This document shows positions 33,508 to 43,690 of a stretch of 64,000 nt of DNA, one piece after another. Position numbers and translations under genes: made by a program. Positions within the stretch are counted from its first letter, which is position 1. Each line of letters starts with the position of its first letter. Origin of the DNA: Melieria omissa (lineage: Eukaryota; Arthropoda; Insecta; Diptera; Ulidiidae); the NCBI GenBank assembly GCA_963971225.1, contig OZ020269.1:75120450-75184449 (forward strand). Direction: 5' to 3'. The notes beneath the pieces were generated by a model. That model did no database searches. It had not been told where the DNA came from and saw nothing but the letters and a program-made list of their open reading frames with translations.

Positions 33508-35790
33508 TACATTCACAAAATTTCGTGTTTTCTGTCTCATCGCTTGTCTCCCTTTGATTTCCGAATGAAAACACATTGTGAAGATACGTTAGTGCCAATA
33601 TAGAAGTATTACATATATGACACACAGTGACCACAACGCTATCATTTTTGACGTGTCAGCGAAACGCTCCTCCTGCGGAGGAAGTCGGCGAAGTAAGGTG
33701 CAACAAATCAAATGGCGTGAAGACTCAATGGACATAGACATGCTTGCGTACATGATTGACGACATAAAAACCCAGAACAGCGACCCAGATACCCAGGCCG
33801 AAACCCTAATCCGACAAGCAAAGCCGCCGCATTTGACGAAATCAGAGCGTGGGGTAGAGCGTACAAAATCGCATTCAATAAACTAAAGACAGGCCCCTCT
33901 AAAGCGCCGAGCTGTCCGAAACTAATGACTAAAATTGTAGAAGGGCTCTTTCCATTCTGCAATGACATTGGCTCAATAGTATGTGCTTCAAATGACGATA
34001 CCGACACAATTCCGTTGGTTACTGTGGACGAAGTTCTGGACGACGCGGCGCAGATTAAAAAGAAAAAAGCGCCAGGAATCGATGGTATTCCTAATAGCGT
34101 CATTAAGCTGGCGATGACAAGGAAGCCCGATGTTTTTAAAAATATTTTTAACTCATGCCTGCGTGAGGGTATTTTTCCAAAAATATGGAAGCGCCAACGA
34201 TTGGTCCTACTCCCAAAAGGCGATAAGCCGCCAGGCCTCCCGTCCTCCTGTAGCCTGTAGAGGCCTGTAGCCTCTATGTATGCTTGACACGGTAGGGAAA
34301 ATACTGGAGAAGGTCATATGCCGTAGACTCACCGCTTTTACAGAAGGCCCGACTGGACTGTCTATACACCAATACGGTTTTAGGAAAAACCGATGAACAC
34401 TGGACGCAATTGACGCGGTTTATAAAATAGCCAAGGAAGCCCTAGCTGGTACCAGATGGCCTGATGGCAAAAAGCAATACTGTGCGGTGGTCACTTTGGA
34501 CGTAAAAAATGCATTTAACAGCGCAAATTGGCAGCGGGTGTTGGACTCGCTTTTCGACATGCGGGCACCTGACTACATTATTAGAATTGTGGCTAATTAC
34601 TTTAAGGATAGAAGACTCTGGTATGATACTGACGACTGCTCACAAGAGTACGTAGTCACAGCCGGGGTCCCACAGGGTTCGGTTCTAGGGCCAGTCCTGT
34701 GGAATACTATGTATGACGGAGTCCTAAGAATACAAAAACCTGAAGGCGCACATATAATTGGATATGCGGATGACATAGCTTTAGTTGTGGTAGCAAAGCA
34801 ATTGACAGAATTGACGAGCAAATGTGACGAAACAATATTTAAGATTAAGACGTGGCTTAAGAATGCGGGCCTAGACTTAGCTGATCACAAAACAGAAGTT
34901 GTCCTGATGTCGTCAGAAGAAAGTGGAGCGGATTAAGGCACGAGTAGGGCAGCACCTGGTTCCATCTGCACATTCTCTTAAATACCTAGGCCTGCTTTTG
35001 GACCACCGACTGAATTTCAAAAGCCACCTTGTCCATGCATCAGACAAGGCGGCACGGGTGAGCGCAGCTATGACGCGACTACAGCCAAACATTGGCGGCC
35101 CAAGACAACGAAGCAGACAACTACTAGCCACGGCCACAGTCTAGTCACAGTCACCGACTGATGGCACTAAGAGTTTGCAGTGCCTTTCGCACTGTCTCTG
35201 CTGACGCGGCCTGCGTAATTAGTGGACAAATTCCGGTCGACATTCAGGCCAAAGAATCTGCAAAGCTTAGGCAAAACAGAGCAGACAAAGTGGCATTAAG
35301 GACACAAAGCATGACAGATTGGCAAACTCGCTGGAATAACTCAACAAAAGGACGATGGACACACCAGCTTATTCCTGACATAGAGGCTTGGACCACTCGC
35401 AAACACGGAGAAATAAATTACTACCTGACCCAATTTTTACTGGTGCTTTAGACGATATTTGTACAAATACAAACACGTTGACCATCCTTTCTGCCTATAC
35501 TGCAACGGAGAGGAGGAATGCACGGACCATGTAATGACGAACTGCAGTAGATTTACCGACGCGAGAAATAACTTAAGACGACGAATGCGGATAGAATCTG
35601 AACCTCTGACGGCAAAGTTGATAGTTCAACTCATGTGGACAACCGAGGACGCGTGGAACGCTTGTATGGACGTATTAACGATGATGATGAAACGAGTCAG
35701 ATCAGACGAACGGCTTAATGCCAACATGACGCGGTAACTGACCAAAGCCTGCCCTGCGAAGGAATACCTAATCAGGTGGTGCCGCAGGGT

Positions 35791-36612
35791 TTTTGTACTA
35801 CGTAGTACATTTTGACAGCGGCGAAAACAAATTTAAAAATAACGGAAATATTTTGTCTGTTTATTCTCTATTCCTGCAGTGAGGTTGTCAACGAAGAGCT
35901 TTAAGAACTTAAAGCGCTTCAAGCTTTGCAGTATGTTTCGATTCGATTCCCTTTGTAGCAAACTGAAAAATCCCATTCCTGTTCGTGGTATTGTAATGGA
36001 TTTTCGTACTATAATTATAGTACAAAAATTCAGTTGCTTTCGAACAAAAGTTGAAAAACCAGTGACACACATTGGTTTTTTGTACTAACAGGATTTTTGA
36101 TTCAACAAATAAATGGCAAACACTTTATGACTTTTGAATAATATCAAAAGAGAATAAGATGATCTCTCCTGAGATCATGCTATGCAATAGTTGCATTAAG
36201 GATGCCCTACACCGCAAAAAATGGCAAAGTTTGGTTTAAGTTCCGACCGATACATAATTTATTGGCCGATGCCGATTAATCAGCAGGAAGAGCGAGATTT
36301 TGCCAATGCCGCTTAATCAGCCGAAAGGGCGAGAACTCCATAAAAAAATAACACGAATGAATTCAATCAAAAACAGTATATTTTATAAAGTAACAAAAGG
36401 AACTACTAGGGGAATTCTTTGTAAGGTCCCCATAGCTTTTTTGCGCAAAACTCGTTAGAAAATTAACGTATCGCCAATTTTAATATACCGTTGGAAAGAG
36501 TATTTAAAGAGCTATGATCCAAGGTCACACTTCATTTGAATTTTTCGTAAATACGATATTTGACAGTCAATTTCCCAAAGTGTTCAAAATCGACACCATA
36601 AACTTTTTTAAT
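35791..36612. other. Intergenic, no gene recognised
   Basis: AT-rich. Contains small palindromes around GTACTACGTAGTAC (35797) and TACTATAATTATAGTA (36007), and two GCCGATGCCGATTAATCAGC-like motifs (36268, 36308) similar to one at 48667. No ORF with recognisable similarity. Confidence 0.5.
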
Positions 36613-36941
36613 GTAAAGTGCCACCCCCTAAAAAAACCGCTAAAAAGTAGAAATCTCAAGTAAAAATGCATGATTTAGAAAATTTACGAAAGATTCTTGA
36701 ATTTAATTTGAATTGAATAGAAAATAACCGAAAGCAAAATGCAAATTGAATGGTAACGAATAACACGAATAATTGTATGGAAATTGATAAACAAAACTGA
36801 ACTCATTAATTCCTCATGATAGGATTAGAGAAAAATTGACTAAGAATACTTTACATTCATTGTAATGCCGATTCCGAGCAATAAAAAGTCATTTTACCGA
36901 TATAGGCCACAAAACAATGAAAGAAGGGGGTGGCACCTTAC

Positions 36942-39900
36942 TTACTTACTTACTTAACTGGCCATAACAACCCGTTATCGGGTTACGGCCTGCCGCAAAA
37001 CTTCTCTCCAGGCGCCTCTGCTTCGCGCGCGCCTTCTCCAGTTGGTCACACCAAGAGATACCAGGGCCTCTTCCACTTGGTCCTTCCACCGGAGACACGG
37101 CCTCCCTCTTCGCCGTCGACCTCCAACCATCGCATCGAATACCTTTTTCGCCGGAGCTTCGTCGTCCATGCGGCAGACATGACCGAGCCAGCGTAGCCGC
37201 TGGATGTTAATTCGCTGCGCTACGTCCATGTCCTTATACAGCTCATACAGCTCGTTATTGGTTCGTATGCGATAGTCGTCACCAACCCGAACAGGGCCGA
37301 AGATTTTGCGAAGCACCTTCCTCTCGAACACTCCAAGGGCCGCTATGTCGTTTCGTGTCATTGTCCATGCTTCAGCGCCATAGAGGAGCACGGGCAAGAT
37401 AAGCGTCCTATAGAGTGAAAGTTTTGTCGGTCGAGAGAGGTCTCTACTTCTCAATTGCCTACCGAGACCGTAGTAGCACCTGTTGGCCAGAGTTATCCTT
37501 CGCTTTATCTCCAGACTGACATCATTGCTGCTGTTGATGGCGGTGCCAAGGTAGACGAATTCCTTGACAACTTCAAAAGCATACCTGTCGGCCTCGACGT
37601 GAGACCCTAGCCGCTGCGAGTCCCTGCGTGTAGACAGCATATACTTCGTCTTGCCCTCATTTACCACCAGACCCATTTTGGCAGATTCTCTTTCGATAGC
37701 CGCAAAGGCAGCGGTGACATCTCGCTTGTTACGTCCGATGACATCAATATCATCAGCGTAAGCAAGGAGCTGGACACTTTTGTTGAAAATTGTGCCATTA
37801 CGATGTACACCGGCCTTGCGCAGCACACTCTCCATGGTGAAGTTGAAGAGGTCGCAGGACAAAGGATCGCCCTGTCTGAAACCTCGAACGGTATCAAAGG
37901 GGTCGGAGAGGTCACTTCCAACCTTAACGGAGCTGCGCGTATTGCTCAACGTCGCTCTGCAAAGTCTAACGAGCTTTGCAGGGATACCAAGTTCAGACAA
38001 TGCGGCATATAGGCGATCCCTTATCGGGCTATCGAATGCTGCCTTGTAATCGATGAAGAGATGGTGTGTATCGATTTGGTTCTCATGGGTCTTCTCCAGG
38101 ATTTGGCGTAGAGTGAATATCTGGTCGATGGTGGACTTACCAGGTCTAAAGCCGCACTGATAAGGTCCAATCAGCGCCTTGGCGAGTGGCTTTAGTCTTT
38201 CACATAATACGCTCGTCAGGACCTTGTATGCAATGGGAAGTAGGCTGATACCCCTGTAGTTGGCGCATATTGTTGGGTCGCCTTTCTTCAGCACAGGACA
38301 AAGGGCACTGAGGTTCCAATCGTTGGGCATTCGTTCCTCCAGCCATATTTTGCAAATGAGCTGATGCATGCACCCAATCAGCTCACCGCCGCCGGCCTTG
38401 AACAATTCAGCTGGTAGCCCATCCGGCCCTGCAGCTTTGTTGTTCTTGAGTCGCTGGATAGCGACCCGGACCTCGTCATGGCTGGGCGGTGGCACATCCA
38501 CACCGTCGTCGTCGATTGGTGCCATCTGGACATCTTCACCACTGGCGGTATTGTTCCTTTCGTCGCCTGCGAGCAGCTTGGTGAAGTGCTCCTTCCACAA
38601 CCTCAGCACACCCTGCGCATCCGTAACCAGATCCCCGTTTTCGTCTCTGCAAGAAGATGCCCCAGGCTTAAATCCTTCCGTAAGACGCTTAACTTTTTGG
38701 AAGAATTTTCGGGCGTCATTCCTGCTCCTGCACTCCTCGATTTCTTCACGCTCGCGCCTTTCTTGCTCCCGTTTCTTGCGTCTAAAAAGGCACCTCTCTT
38801 TCTTCCTCTCCTCCCGGTATTTTTCTGTCATGGCTCGCGTGGCGGCCGACTGCAGGGTCTTCTTGTATGCAGCATTCTTCACTGCAGTGGCTGCGCGACA
38901 CTCTTCATCGTACCATTGGTTTTTTGGTGGTGGGCGTCGAAAACCAAGGACATTTTCTGCGGCGGCGCGCATAGAGTGGGATAAGTGAGCCCATAATCCG
39001 CCGATGTCATCAGGTGGAGAGGGGGAGCGACCGAGCTGGTTGGAGAGTTGAGCGGAGTAGACTTCGGCTACCCCTTGTGATCGCAGCTTACTGATGTCCA
39101 GCTTTCTTCGCAAACTAGGTTGTGCGGTCTTCGCTGCGCAAAGACGCATGCGTACCTTGGCTGCAACAAGGTAGTGGTCCGAGTCGATGTTGGGTCCTCG
39201 GAACGTGCGCACATCTACAATGCTAGAAGCATGCCTTCCATCAATCACAATGTGATCAATCTGGTTGCGGGTGGATTGATCGGGGGATAACCAGGTGGCC
39301 TTGTGGATATCGAGGTGCTGGAATCTGGTGCTACTAACTACCATGTTTCGTGCCGCGGCGAAATCGATCAGCCTCAGACCGTTGTTCGAAGTGGTCCCAT
39401 GGAGGCTGAACTGCCCGACTGTGGGGCCAAAGATGCCTTCTCGCCCGACTTTTGCGTTGAAGTCCCCGAGGACAATTTTGACGTCATGGGCCGGGCACCT
39501 GTCGTAGACGTCCTCGAGCTTCGCATAGAAGGCATCCTTGGCCGCATCGTCCTTCTCTTCCGTCGGGGCGTGCGCGCAAATTAGGCTGATGCTAAAGTAT
39601 TTAGCTTTGATGCGGATCGAAGCCAGCCGTTCGTTCACCGGAGTGAACCGAGAGACGTGGTGGCGAAGTCTCTTGCTGACCACAAATCCGCAGCCAAATT
39701 CGCGCTTCTCCGCATGGCAGCTGTAATAGATATCGCAGTCTGCTCGCTTGGAGCAACCTTGTCCTGTCCATCGCATTTCCTGGATGGCGGTGATGTCAGC
39801 CTTACATTTCGTGAGGGCTTCCGCCAGTTGGATAGAGGCACCTTCCCTATAGAGGGTCCGGACATTCCAGGTGCATATCCTCAAATCATGGTCCTTGAAT

Positions 39901-40197
39901 CGTTTGCTGTGGTCGTCAACATTGTGGGTTCCTTCCGAGGCTTGCTTTTTGGCTTTCATTGGTATTTGGTTTTCCGTGGCGGGCACCAAACCCTGCGCAC
40001 AACCCAAATTTTAAGTCCTGGGGATAGGACTCGCTGCACACATTAGTTCACTATTCAGCGGATGCCAAATAGCTATCCAGAAGGGCCGCGCGGAGGCTGT
40101 GCATCAGCTTGGATTGGACAGGGACAAGGATCGTTCTGGCGTTCGCCAGGTTGAACGCAATCAGAGACTTTGCCTTGTATGTCCGCTCCCTTCCTTC
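36942..40197 (-). mobile_element. RTE-type LINE, copy C, full length and apparently intact
   Basis: An 8-bp duplication CACCTTAC flanks it (36934-36941 and 40198-40205). In minus orientation it has a GGAAGG-start leader of about 190 bp, one 1010-codon ORF, about 20 bp of 3' UTR and a TAAG-repeat tail. It is 3256 bp in all. It is the only element in the window whose coding region looks complete. Confidence 0.94.
36975..40007 (-). CDS. RTE-clade LINE polyprotein (endonuclease + reverse transcriptase), intact
   Basis: This 1010-residue protein would nick target DNA and prime reverse transcription of its own RNA. Endonuclease (about residues 40-290): CTWNVRTLYREGAS (Asn), ITAIQEMRWTG (Glu), VKIVLGDFNAKVG (Asp, Asn), IDSDHYLVAAK (SDH). 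A basic, Glu/Arg-rich linker (REERKKERCLFRRKKREQER) follows. RT (about 530-800): AAGPDGLPAELFKAGG, NYRGISLLPIAYKVL, QCGFRPGKSTIDQI, FIDYKAAFDSP, GFRQGDPLSCDLFNFTMES, LLAYADDIDVIGR, VVKEFVYLGTAIN. The C-terminal RINIQRLRWLGHVCRMD and GGRRRRGRP segments are typical of RTE. No ORF1 precedes it. The start at 40007 matches that of copy A and gives the usual ~1000-residue length. No frameshift or stop. Confidence 0.94.
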   Translation of the reverse strand: MGCAQGLVPATENQIPMKAKKQASEGTHNVDDHSKRFKDHDLRICTWNVRTLYREGASIQLAEALTKCKADITAIQEMRWTGQGCSKRADCDIYYSCHAEKREFGCGFVVSKRLRHHVSRFTPVNERLASIRIKAKYFSISLICAHAPTEEKDDAAKDAFYAKLEDVYDRCPAHDVKIVLGDFNAKVGREGIFGPTVGQFSLHGTTSNNGLRLIDFAAARNMVVSSTRFQHLDIHKATWLSPDQSTRNQIDHIVIDGRHASSIVDVRTFRGPNIDSDHYLVAAKVRMRLCAAKTAQPSLRRKLDISKLRSQGVAEVYSAQLSNQLGRSPSPPDDIGGLWAHLSHSMRAAAENVLGFRRPPPKNQWYDEECRAATAVKNAAYKKTLQSAATRAMTEKYREERKKERCLFRRKKREQERREREEIEECRSRNDARKFFQKVKRLTEGFKPGASSCRDENGDLVTDAQGVLRLWKEHFTKLLAGDERNNTASGEDVQMAPIDDDGVDVPPPSHDEVRVAIQRLKNNKAAGPDGLPAELFKAGGGELIGCMHQLICKIWLEERMPNDWNLSALCPVLKKGDPTICANYRGISLLPIAYKVLTSVLCERLKPLAKALIGPYQCGFRPGKSTIDQIFTLRQILEKTHENQIDTHHLFIDYKAAFDSPIRDRLYAALSELGIPAKLVRLCRATLSNTRSSVKVGSDLSDPFDTVRGFRQGDPLSCDLFNFTMESVLRKAGVHRNGTIFNKSVQLLAYADDIDVIGRNKRDVTAAFAAIERESAKMGLVVNEGKTKYMLSTRRDSQRLGSHVEADRYAFEVVKEFVYLGTAINSSNDVSLEIKRRITLANRCYYGLGRQLRSRDLSRPTKLSLYRTLILPVLLYGAEAWTMTRNDIAALGVFERKVLRKIFGPVRVGDDYRIRTNNELYELYKDMDVAQRINIQRLRWLGHVCRMDDEAPAKKVFDAMVGGRRRRGRPCLRWKDQVEEALVSLGVTNWRRRARSRGAWREVLRQAVTR

Positions 40198-40759
40198 CAC
40201 CTTACAAAGAAAAAAAGGTGTCACTTTACATTTTGACGCCATTTTGGAAATCATTTAATAAATGTTCTCTTCTTACGATATGCTCGGATATCATTTCGGA
40301 TTATGAAAAACCATTAAAAATTAAGTCCAACACTGATATTTACCTTCGTTTTTTATAAGTTTTTGGTTACTATTTCACCGCAAGAAAAAACCTTCAGTTT
40401 ACATTTGTATGTTTTTTCTTAACCAAATTTGACACTTTTATTTACCCAGACCGTGTTATTGCGTCTGTTCCATATTACCTTAAGTGACAATAGGAATTTT
40501 TTTTCTTGGATTGCTGGAACGTCGAAATCGAGCAGGGGTGGCACCTTACATATAAATTCGTTTGTAATATTCATCACAAAATAACAAAAAATTAGAAAAA
40601 AAACAATTAAAAACTACATAAAATTACAAGAGAATTCAAATCTCTACATTAACCCTCGGATGGACTTTGTCGTCTGGCCAGACGAAATGGTTAAAAAAAT
40701 AAAAAAAATCACAGATTCATCTCCTTTTTACAGTAAGTACAGTACAGTGTGGGTAACTA

Positions 40760-41501
40760 CCAGGTATGCGCCTATGAAACCGGTAACGACATCTACCGGT
40801 AAATAGCCGAATATTTATAAACTTCGGAACCGTACCAAATGTCATGTTTACTTCTTCTGTCATATGTCAACAATATTCAGTTCACAATTTGTCAAGTTTC
40901 ATCCAACAACGCATTGGTTGACGCTCCGGAAAATGTCGGATTACGTGCCTACAAATTACGATTTGCGGACACAGTTAATTTTGTGTTACCATTTGAAGAA
41001 AAAAACCTTCTAAAACCTGGTGAAACGGTTAACGGTGAACGTTACCAACAACAATTGGCCGATTTGAACCGTGCTATACGCCAAAAACGCCCAGAATATG
41101 AAACCAGGCAACACAAAGTGATTTTCCTCGATGACAACGCACCACCACACCGCACTAGAGCCACCAAAGAATTGGTTGCATCGTACAACTGGGAAGCTCT
41201 TGCTCATGCGGCTTACTCACCAGACTTGGCGCCTTCGGATTATCACATGTTCGCATCGATGGGCCACGCATTAACGGAACAGCACTTCAATTCTCACGCA
41301 GAAGCCAAAAAATGGATCGATGATTGGTTTCAGGCAAAAGACGAAACATTTTTTTGGCGAGGCATCCATAAATTGCCTGAGAGATGGGAAAAATGTGTAG
41401 CTAGCGATGGCCATTACTTTGCAGAATAAAATTGTAATCATTTCCTCACAATAAACGTGTTTTTTCAAAAATAATTACCGGTTTGATAGGCGTATACCTG
41501 G
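40760..41501 (+). mobile_element. Mos1-like mariner deletion derivative, 742 bp
   Basis: Same TIR as the 12288-13557 copy (CCAGGTATGCGCCTATGAAA), with TA at 40758-40759 and 41502-41503. About 530 bp of the interior is deleted relative to that copy. Confidence 0.93.
40933..41429 (+). pseudogene. Mos1-like transposase, N-terminal stub fused to C-terminal half
   Basis: The start codon region (ATG at 40933) and the first ~22 codons match the 12288 copy, then sequence jumps near 41005 to LLKPGETVNGERYQQQLADL. The rest, with FLDDNAPPHRT (second Asp), YSPDLAPSDYHMF (third Asp) and LPERWEKCVASDGHYF, is open to 41429. The N-terminal stub and the C-terminal half are in different frames. The HTH regions and the first catalytic Asp are missing. 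Confidence 0.9.
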
Positions 41502-41530
41502 TAAGTAATGATGAACATAATTTGTATATA

Positions 41531-42753
41531 CAGTTTGTCCAGTAGAAGCGTGACCGTCGTAACTTGGAAACTATTTGTCCGATTCGTCTCAAACAAACTG
41601 CATTTTATGCGTTTATAATATTTATTGTACGCAATGTTTTTAATAACAGGTATAGTCACCGCCATTCGCTATTATGGCATCAAACCTCCGACCCATTCTT
41701 TGCGCTAAGTTCTGAGCAAGTTTCCGAGGCAACCGACTCCAAATCAGCAGAATTTGTCTCGATAACTGTTTTGCTGCTCATATAGTTTTTCCTCTGAGTT
41801 TCTGCCCACCCATTTTCTATCGGGTTGGCATCAGGCGATTGTGAGGGCCAATCTAACACTTCCACCTCATTTTGCTGTTTTCACTCAGCACACATTCGGC
41901 TGCGATGTTTGTGGTCGTTGTCTTCTTGTATAATCCAAGAGAGTCCTCTTCTCCTGAACATCTTCGCAGCTGATTTTTCATAAATTTTGTTCATCAAAAT
42001 AACGAAAAGTCGCCCAAATCCTTTTTCTGAGAAGCAGCCCCAAACATGGACCTTTACTGGGTCTTTAACAGTTCGTTGGAACAATCGGTTGATGGCGGCA
42101 CACCAAGATCGATTTATGCTACTATTTGCCCAAAATTAGGATTCATCCGTGAATATTACATTATTCCAATACCGATCTGAATTGGCCTAAGCCCAGGCAA
42201 GCCTTTTTGAACGTGTGATGATGAGAGCAACAGTTTGTTCAAAGAGCTCAGGTATTTAACGTCGTTAGTTCTTAAACGTCCTCGAATCGTCTCTTTTGAT
42301 ATTTGAACACCAGTTTTCTCTAAAACTGCTTTAGCTTTACGCAACGATAAGCCCGGCTTTGTCGCAAACAAATCAATGATTTTCTCCTCCTGGTTTGGGG
42401 AGGTCTTTTTTTCAAGGCCCTGCCCAGCCAAATCATCGAAATTTTTTGCTTCCATAAACCGATTCGTTCAGCTAGTTACGAATGACGTCGACTTCTTCAT
42501 ATATTTTGCTGCAGCTAAACGTGACATTTACGGCCCTCTAGGGTGTAGACAAAGGAATACGGCTTCAAGTCGCTTCTCTCATGCGGAACTCATTTTGTTA
42601 AAACACCGTGCACTTTGTAATTGTTTCACGAGACTGACAATTTTTGCAATGCGTATTACAAAAATGATGAGGCTACTTAGGTGCATTCAATTTTTTTTGA
42701 TATCGGTACTCTAAGTGACAATTTGGTCCATCACGCTTCTACTGGACAGACTG
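41531..42753 (-). mobile_element. Tc1-like transposon, copy 1
   Basis: The TIR begins CAGTTTGTCCAGTAGAAGCG at 41531 with a near-perfect complement ending at 42753. TA lies at 41529-41530 and 42754-42755. The element is 1223 bp. A second, much-interrupted copy spans 54664-59774. Confidence 0.9.
41680..42455 (-). pseudogene. Tc1-like transposase, broken into at least three frames
   Basis: The N-terminal HTH part (42455-42156) includes EEKIIDLFATKPGLSLRKAK and VQISKETIRGRLRTNDVKYL. The middle (42084-41881) has DPVKVHVWGCFSEKGFGRLF and SWIIQEDNDHKHRS, with the second acidic residue of the DDE triad. The C-terminal part (41865-41680) has WPSQSPDANPIENGWAETQR with the final Glu. Those two motifs (QxDNDxKH, WPSQSPDxNPIEN) are Tc1 hallmarks. 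Frameshifts and a missing first-Asp block make it inactive. Confidence 0.88.
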
Positions 42754-43156
42754 TATATATATACTTAGATACGTTGCCTACCATATGAACATAATAAACT
42801 TCATCTGTCATTGCGCTTTGCCTTTGTAAAAAGCCTCACCCAGATTTCGTCTGGCCAGACGACAAAGTGCAGATGTGTAGTAACTAATTACTGCCCATCG
42901 AGGGGTTACCATGTCGCACACCCACTACAAAAGTGACACAACTCAAAATGTTTAATTTTTCAGGAAACGCAAAAAATTGTTTTTGAGCTGAATAAACATT
43001 TGTTTTAAATAACGTATACATAGACTGTTTAGTAAAAAATTCCCACCAGATTATGCTTTAGGATAAGTTACAATAATTTTTTTTATTTTTTTCACTAGAA
43101 AATCCAAAATTTTGAGTTGTAACGTTTTGATGATATTTTAATTCAATAACCGAAAT

Positions 43157-43315
43157 TGCCTATGAAAAAGCTCCCAACCTGCCGTTCGGAACCGGCATAA
43201 AACTGTAGGTCCCTTCCACCCGCGTACAAAATTCACACGCACAACACGGGTGGTTGCGGGAAGCTAGGCCTTAGTCTCGCGTAAGCGGGCTGTCGTGCCA
43301 ACAATTATTATTAAT
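43157..43315 (+). repeat. tRNA-derived SINE, copy 2, 5'-truncated
   Basis: Matches the 3' half of the SINE at 17955-18295 almost base for base and ends in the same ATT repeat. The duplication TAACCGAAAT lies at 43147-43156 and 43316-43325. The tRNA-like head is absent. Confidence 0.9.
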
Positions 43316-43515
43316 TAACCGAAATATTTTAAGTTATGTCACTTTTGCAGAATTACAAAGGACAACAAAATTGCACTTTCTTCTCTTGCATGGAGTTTTT
43401 CTACTGTTTTTTACTAATTTGGGTGCACGGATTTCGAATCTACTCTCAAATTTTTTGTAGCAGCTCTAGTTAGTAGAGTTAGAGAGAGAGAGTTAGAGAC
43501 TTAGCTAGTCGTAAT

Positions 43516-43690
43516 TTCTAAATCAATATACGGGTTGACATCATTTTCTCCTCGTTGCATTAGTAACATCGGACGGCTTCTTTTTCGATGCAATTTATGT
43601 TCATAAGTTTTAAGACTTATTTGGACCGCGGTAGTTGGACCTCAAAGTCGGAAAATATGGAATTTTGAGGCGTTTTCTTTGATGGTCAAA
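43516..43690 (+). repeat. Dispersed repeat, copy 2
   Basis: Counterpart of 20770-20935 in the same orientation; diverged and non-coding. The stretch 43690-44440 after it is AT-rich with nothing recognised. Confidence 0.55.

Larger units (their letters stand above)
32486..33619. mobile_element. 8-bp-TSD DNA transposon (CATATAYRT ends), non-autonomous
   Basis: The duplication ACACACAG lies at 32478-32485 and 33620-33627. The inverted ends share ATGTAATACTTCTATATTGG (20 bp) after a CATAT start. Removing it restores the R1 coding segment IYTHSDHN. It is non-coding apart from the nested mariner at 32766-33507. P- or hAT-type is possible from the 8-bp duplication; the CAT start is closer to P. Confidence 0.85.
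22831..35737 (+). pseudogene. R1-type LINE ORF2 (EN-RT), in pieces
   Basis: Starts MKILQLNLNHCIAA then an early TAG; ILSECYN carries the endonuclease Glu. Coding is lost at about 23016 and resumes near 31990 with CYAPPSAHIDDFKEMLELLT. VAVDFNA (normally GDFNA) is split from WSAKW by a MITE. KIDLTFVSCSLVRDANWKVT and THSDHNAI (SDH) follow, separated by the 32486 element. RT: KKKKAPGIDGIPNSVIKLA, IWKRQRLVLLPKGDKPP, VVTLDVKNAFNSANW, TAGVPQGSVLGPVLWN, GYADDIALVV. End: CLYCNGEEECTDHVMTNC finger. At least six frameshifts or stops. The catalytic YADD is kept, but the endonuclease GD is VD. Confidence 0.87.
21240..35790 (+). mobile_element. R1-type non-LTR retrotransposon, dead and heavily interrupted
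   Basis: ORF1 (21459-22834) with CCHC knuckles overlaps ORF2 by an ATGA, then ORF2 continues in pieces to 35737. Its interruptions are a composite block at about 23016-31985, a 156-bp MITE at 32111-32266 and an 8-bp-TSD element at 32486-33619. RT lacks an RNase H and ends with a Cys/His finger, as in the R1 clade. Outer limits are approximate. Stops and frameshifts throughout show it is old. Confidence 0.85.
36613..40542. repeat. Repeat with GTAAAGTGCCACCCC ends, split by RTE copy C
   Basis: GTAAAGTGCCACCCCCT at 36615 is mirrored by GGGGGTGGCACCTTAC at 36926-36941 and AGGGGTGGCACCTTAC at 40526-40541, with a related CACTTTAC motif at 40221. The simplest reading is a small inverted-repeat element (roughly 0.67 kb without the LINE) into which RTE copy C inserted, using the CACCTTAC part of the motif as its target. 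The exact ends are ambiguous because the motif occurs four times. Confidence 0.5.
40653..42905. mobile_element. TTAA-type MITE (family B) hosting a mariner and a Tc1
   Basis: TTAA (40649-40652) on the left and TTAC (42906-42909) on the right, with ends CCCTCGGATGG and the complement of CCCCTCGATGG. A perfect 16-bp palindrome TCGTCTGGCCAGACGA occurs near both ends (40670-40685 and 42847-42862), inside a longer inverted segment. Without the two insertions the element is about 0.3 kb. The single mismatch in the right TTAA copy lowers certainty. Confidence 0.8.

Noticed and set aside
42917..42926. CACACCC end as a third Transib
   Set aside because: The start is CACACCC, not CACWATG or CACAGTG, and no CGNCG duplication flanks it.
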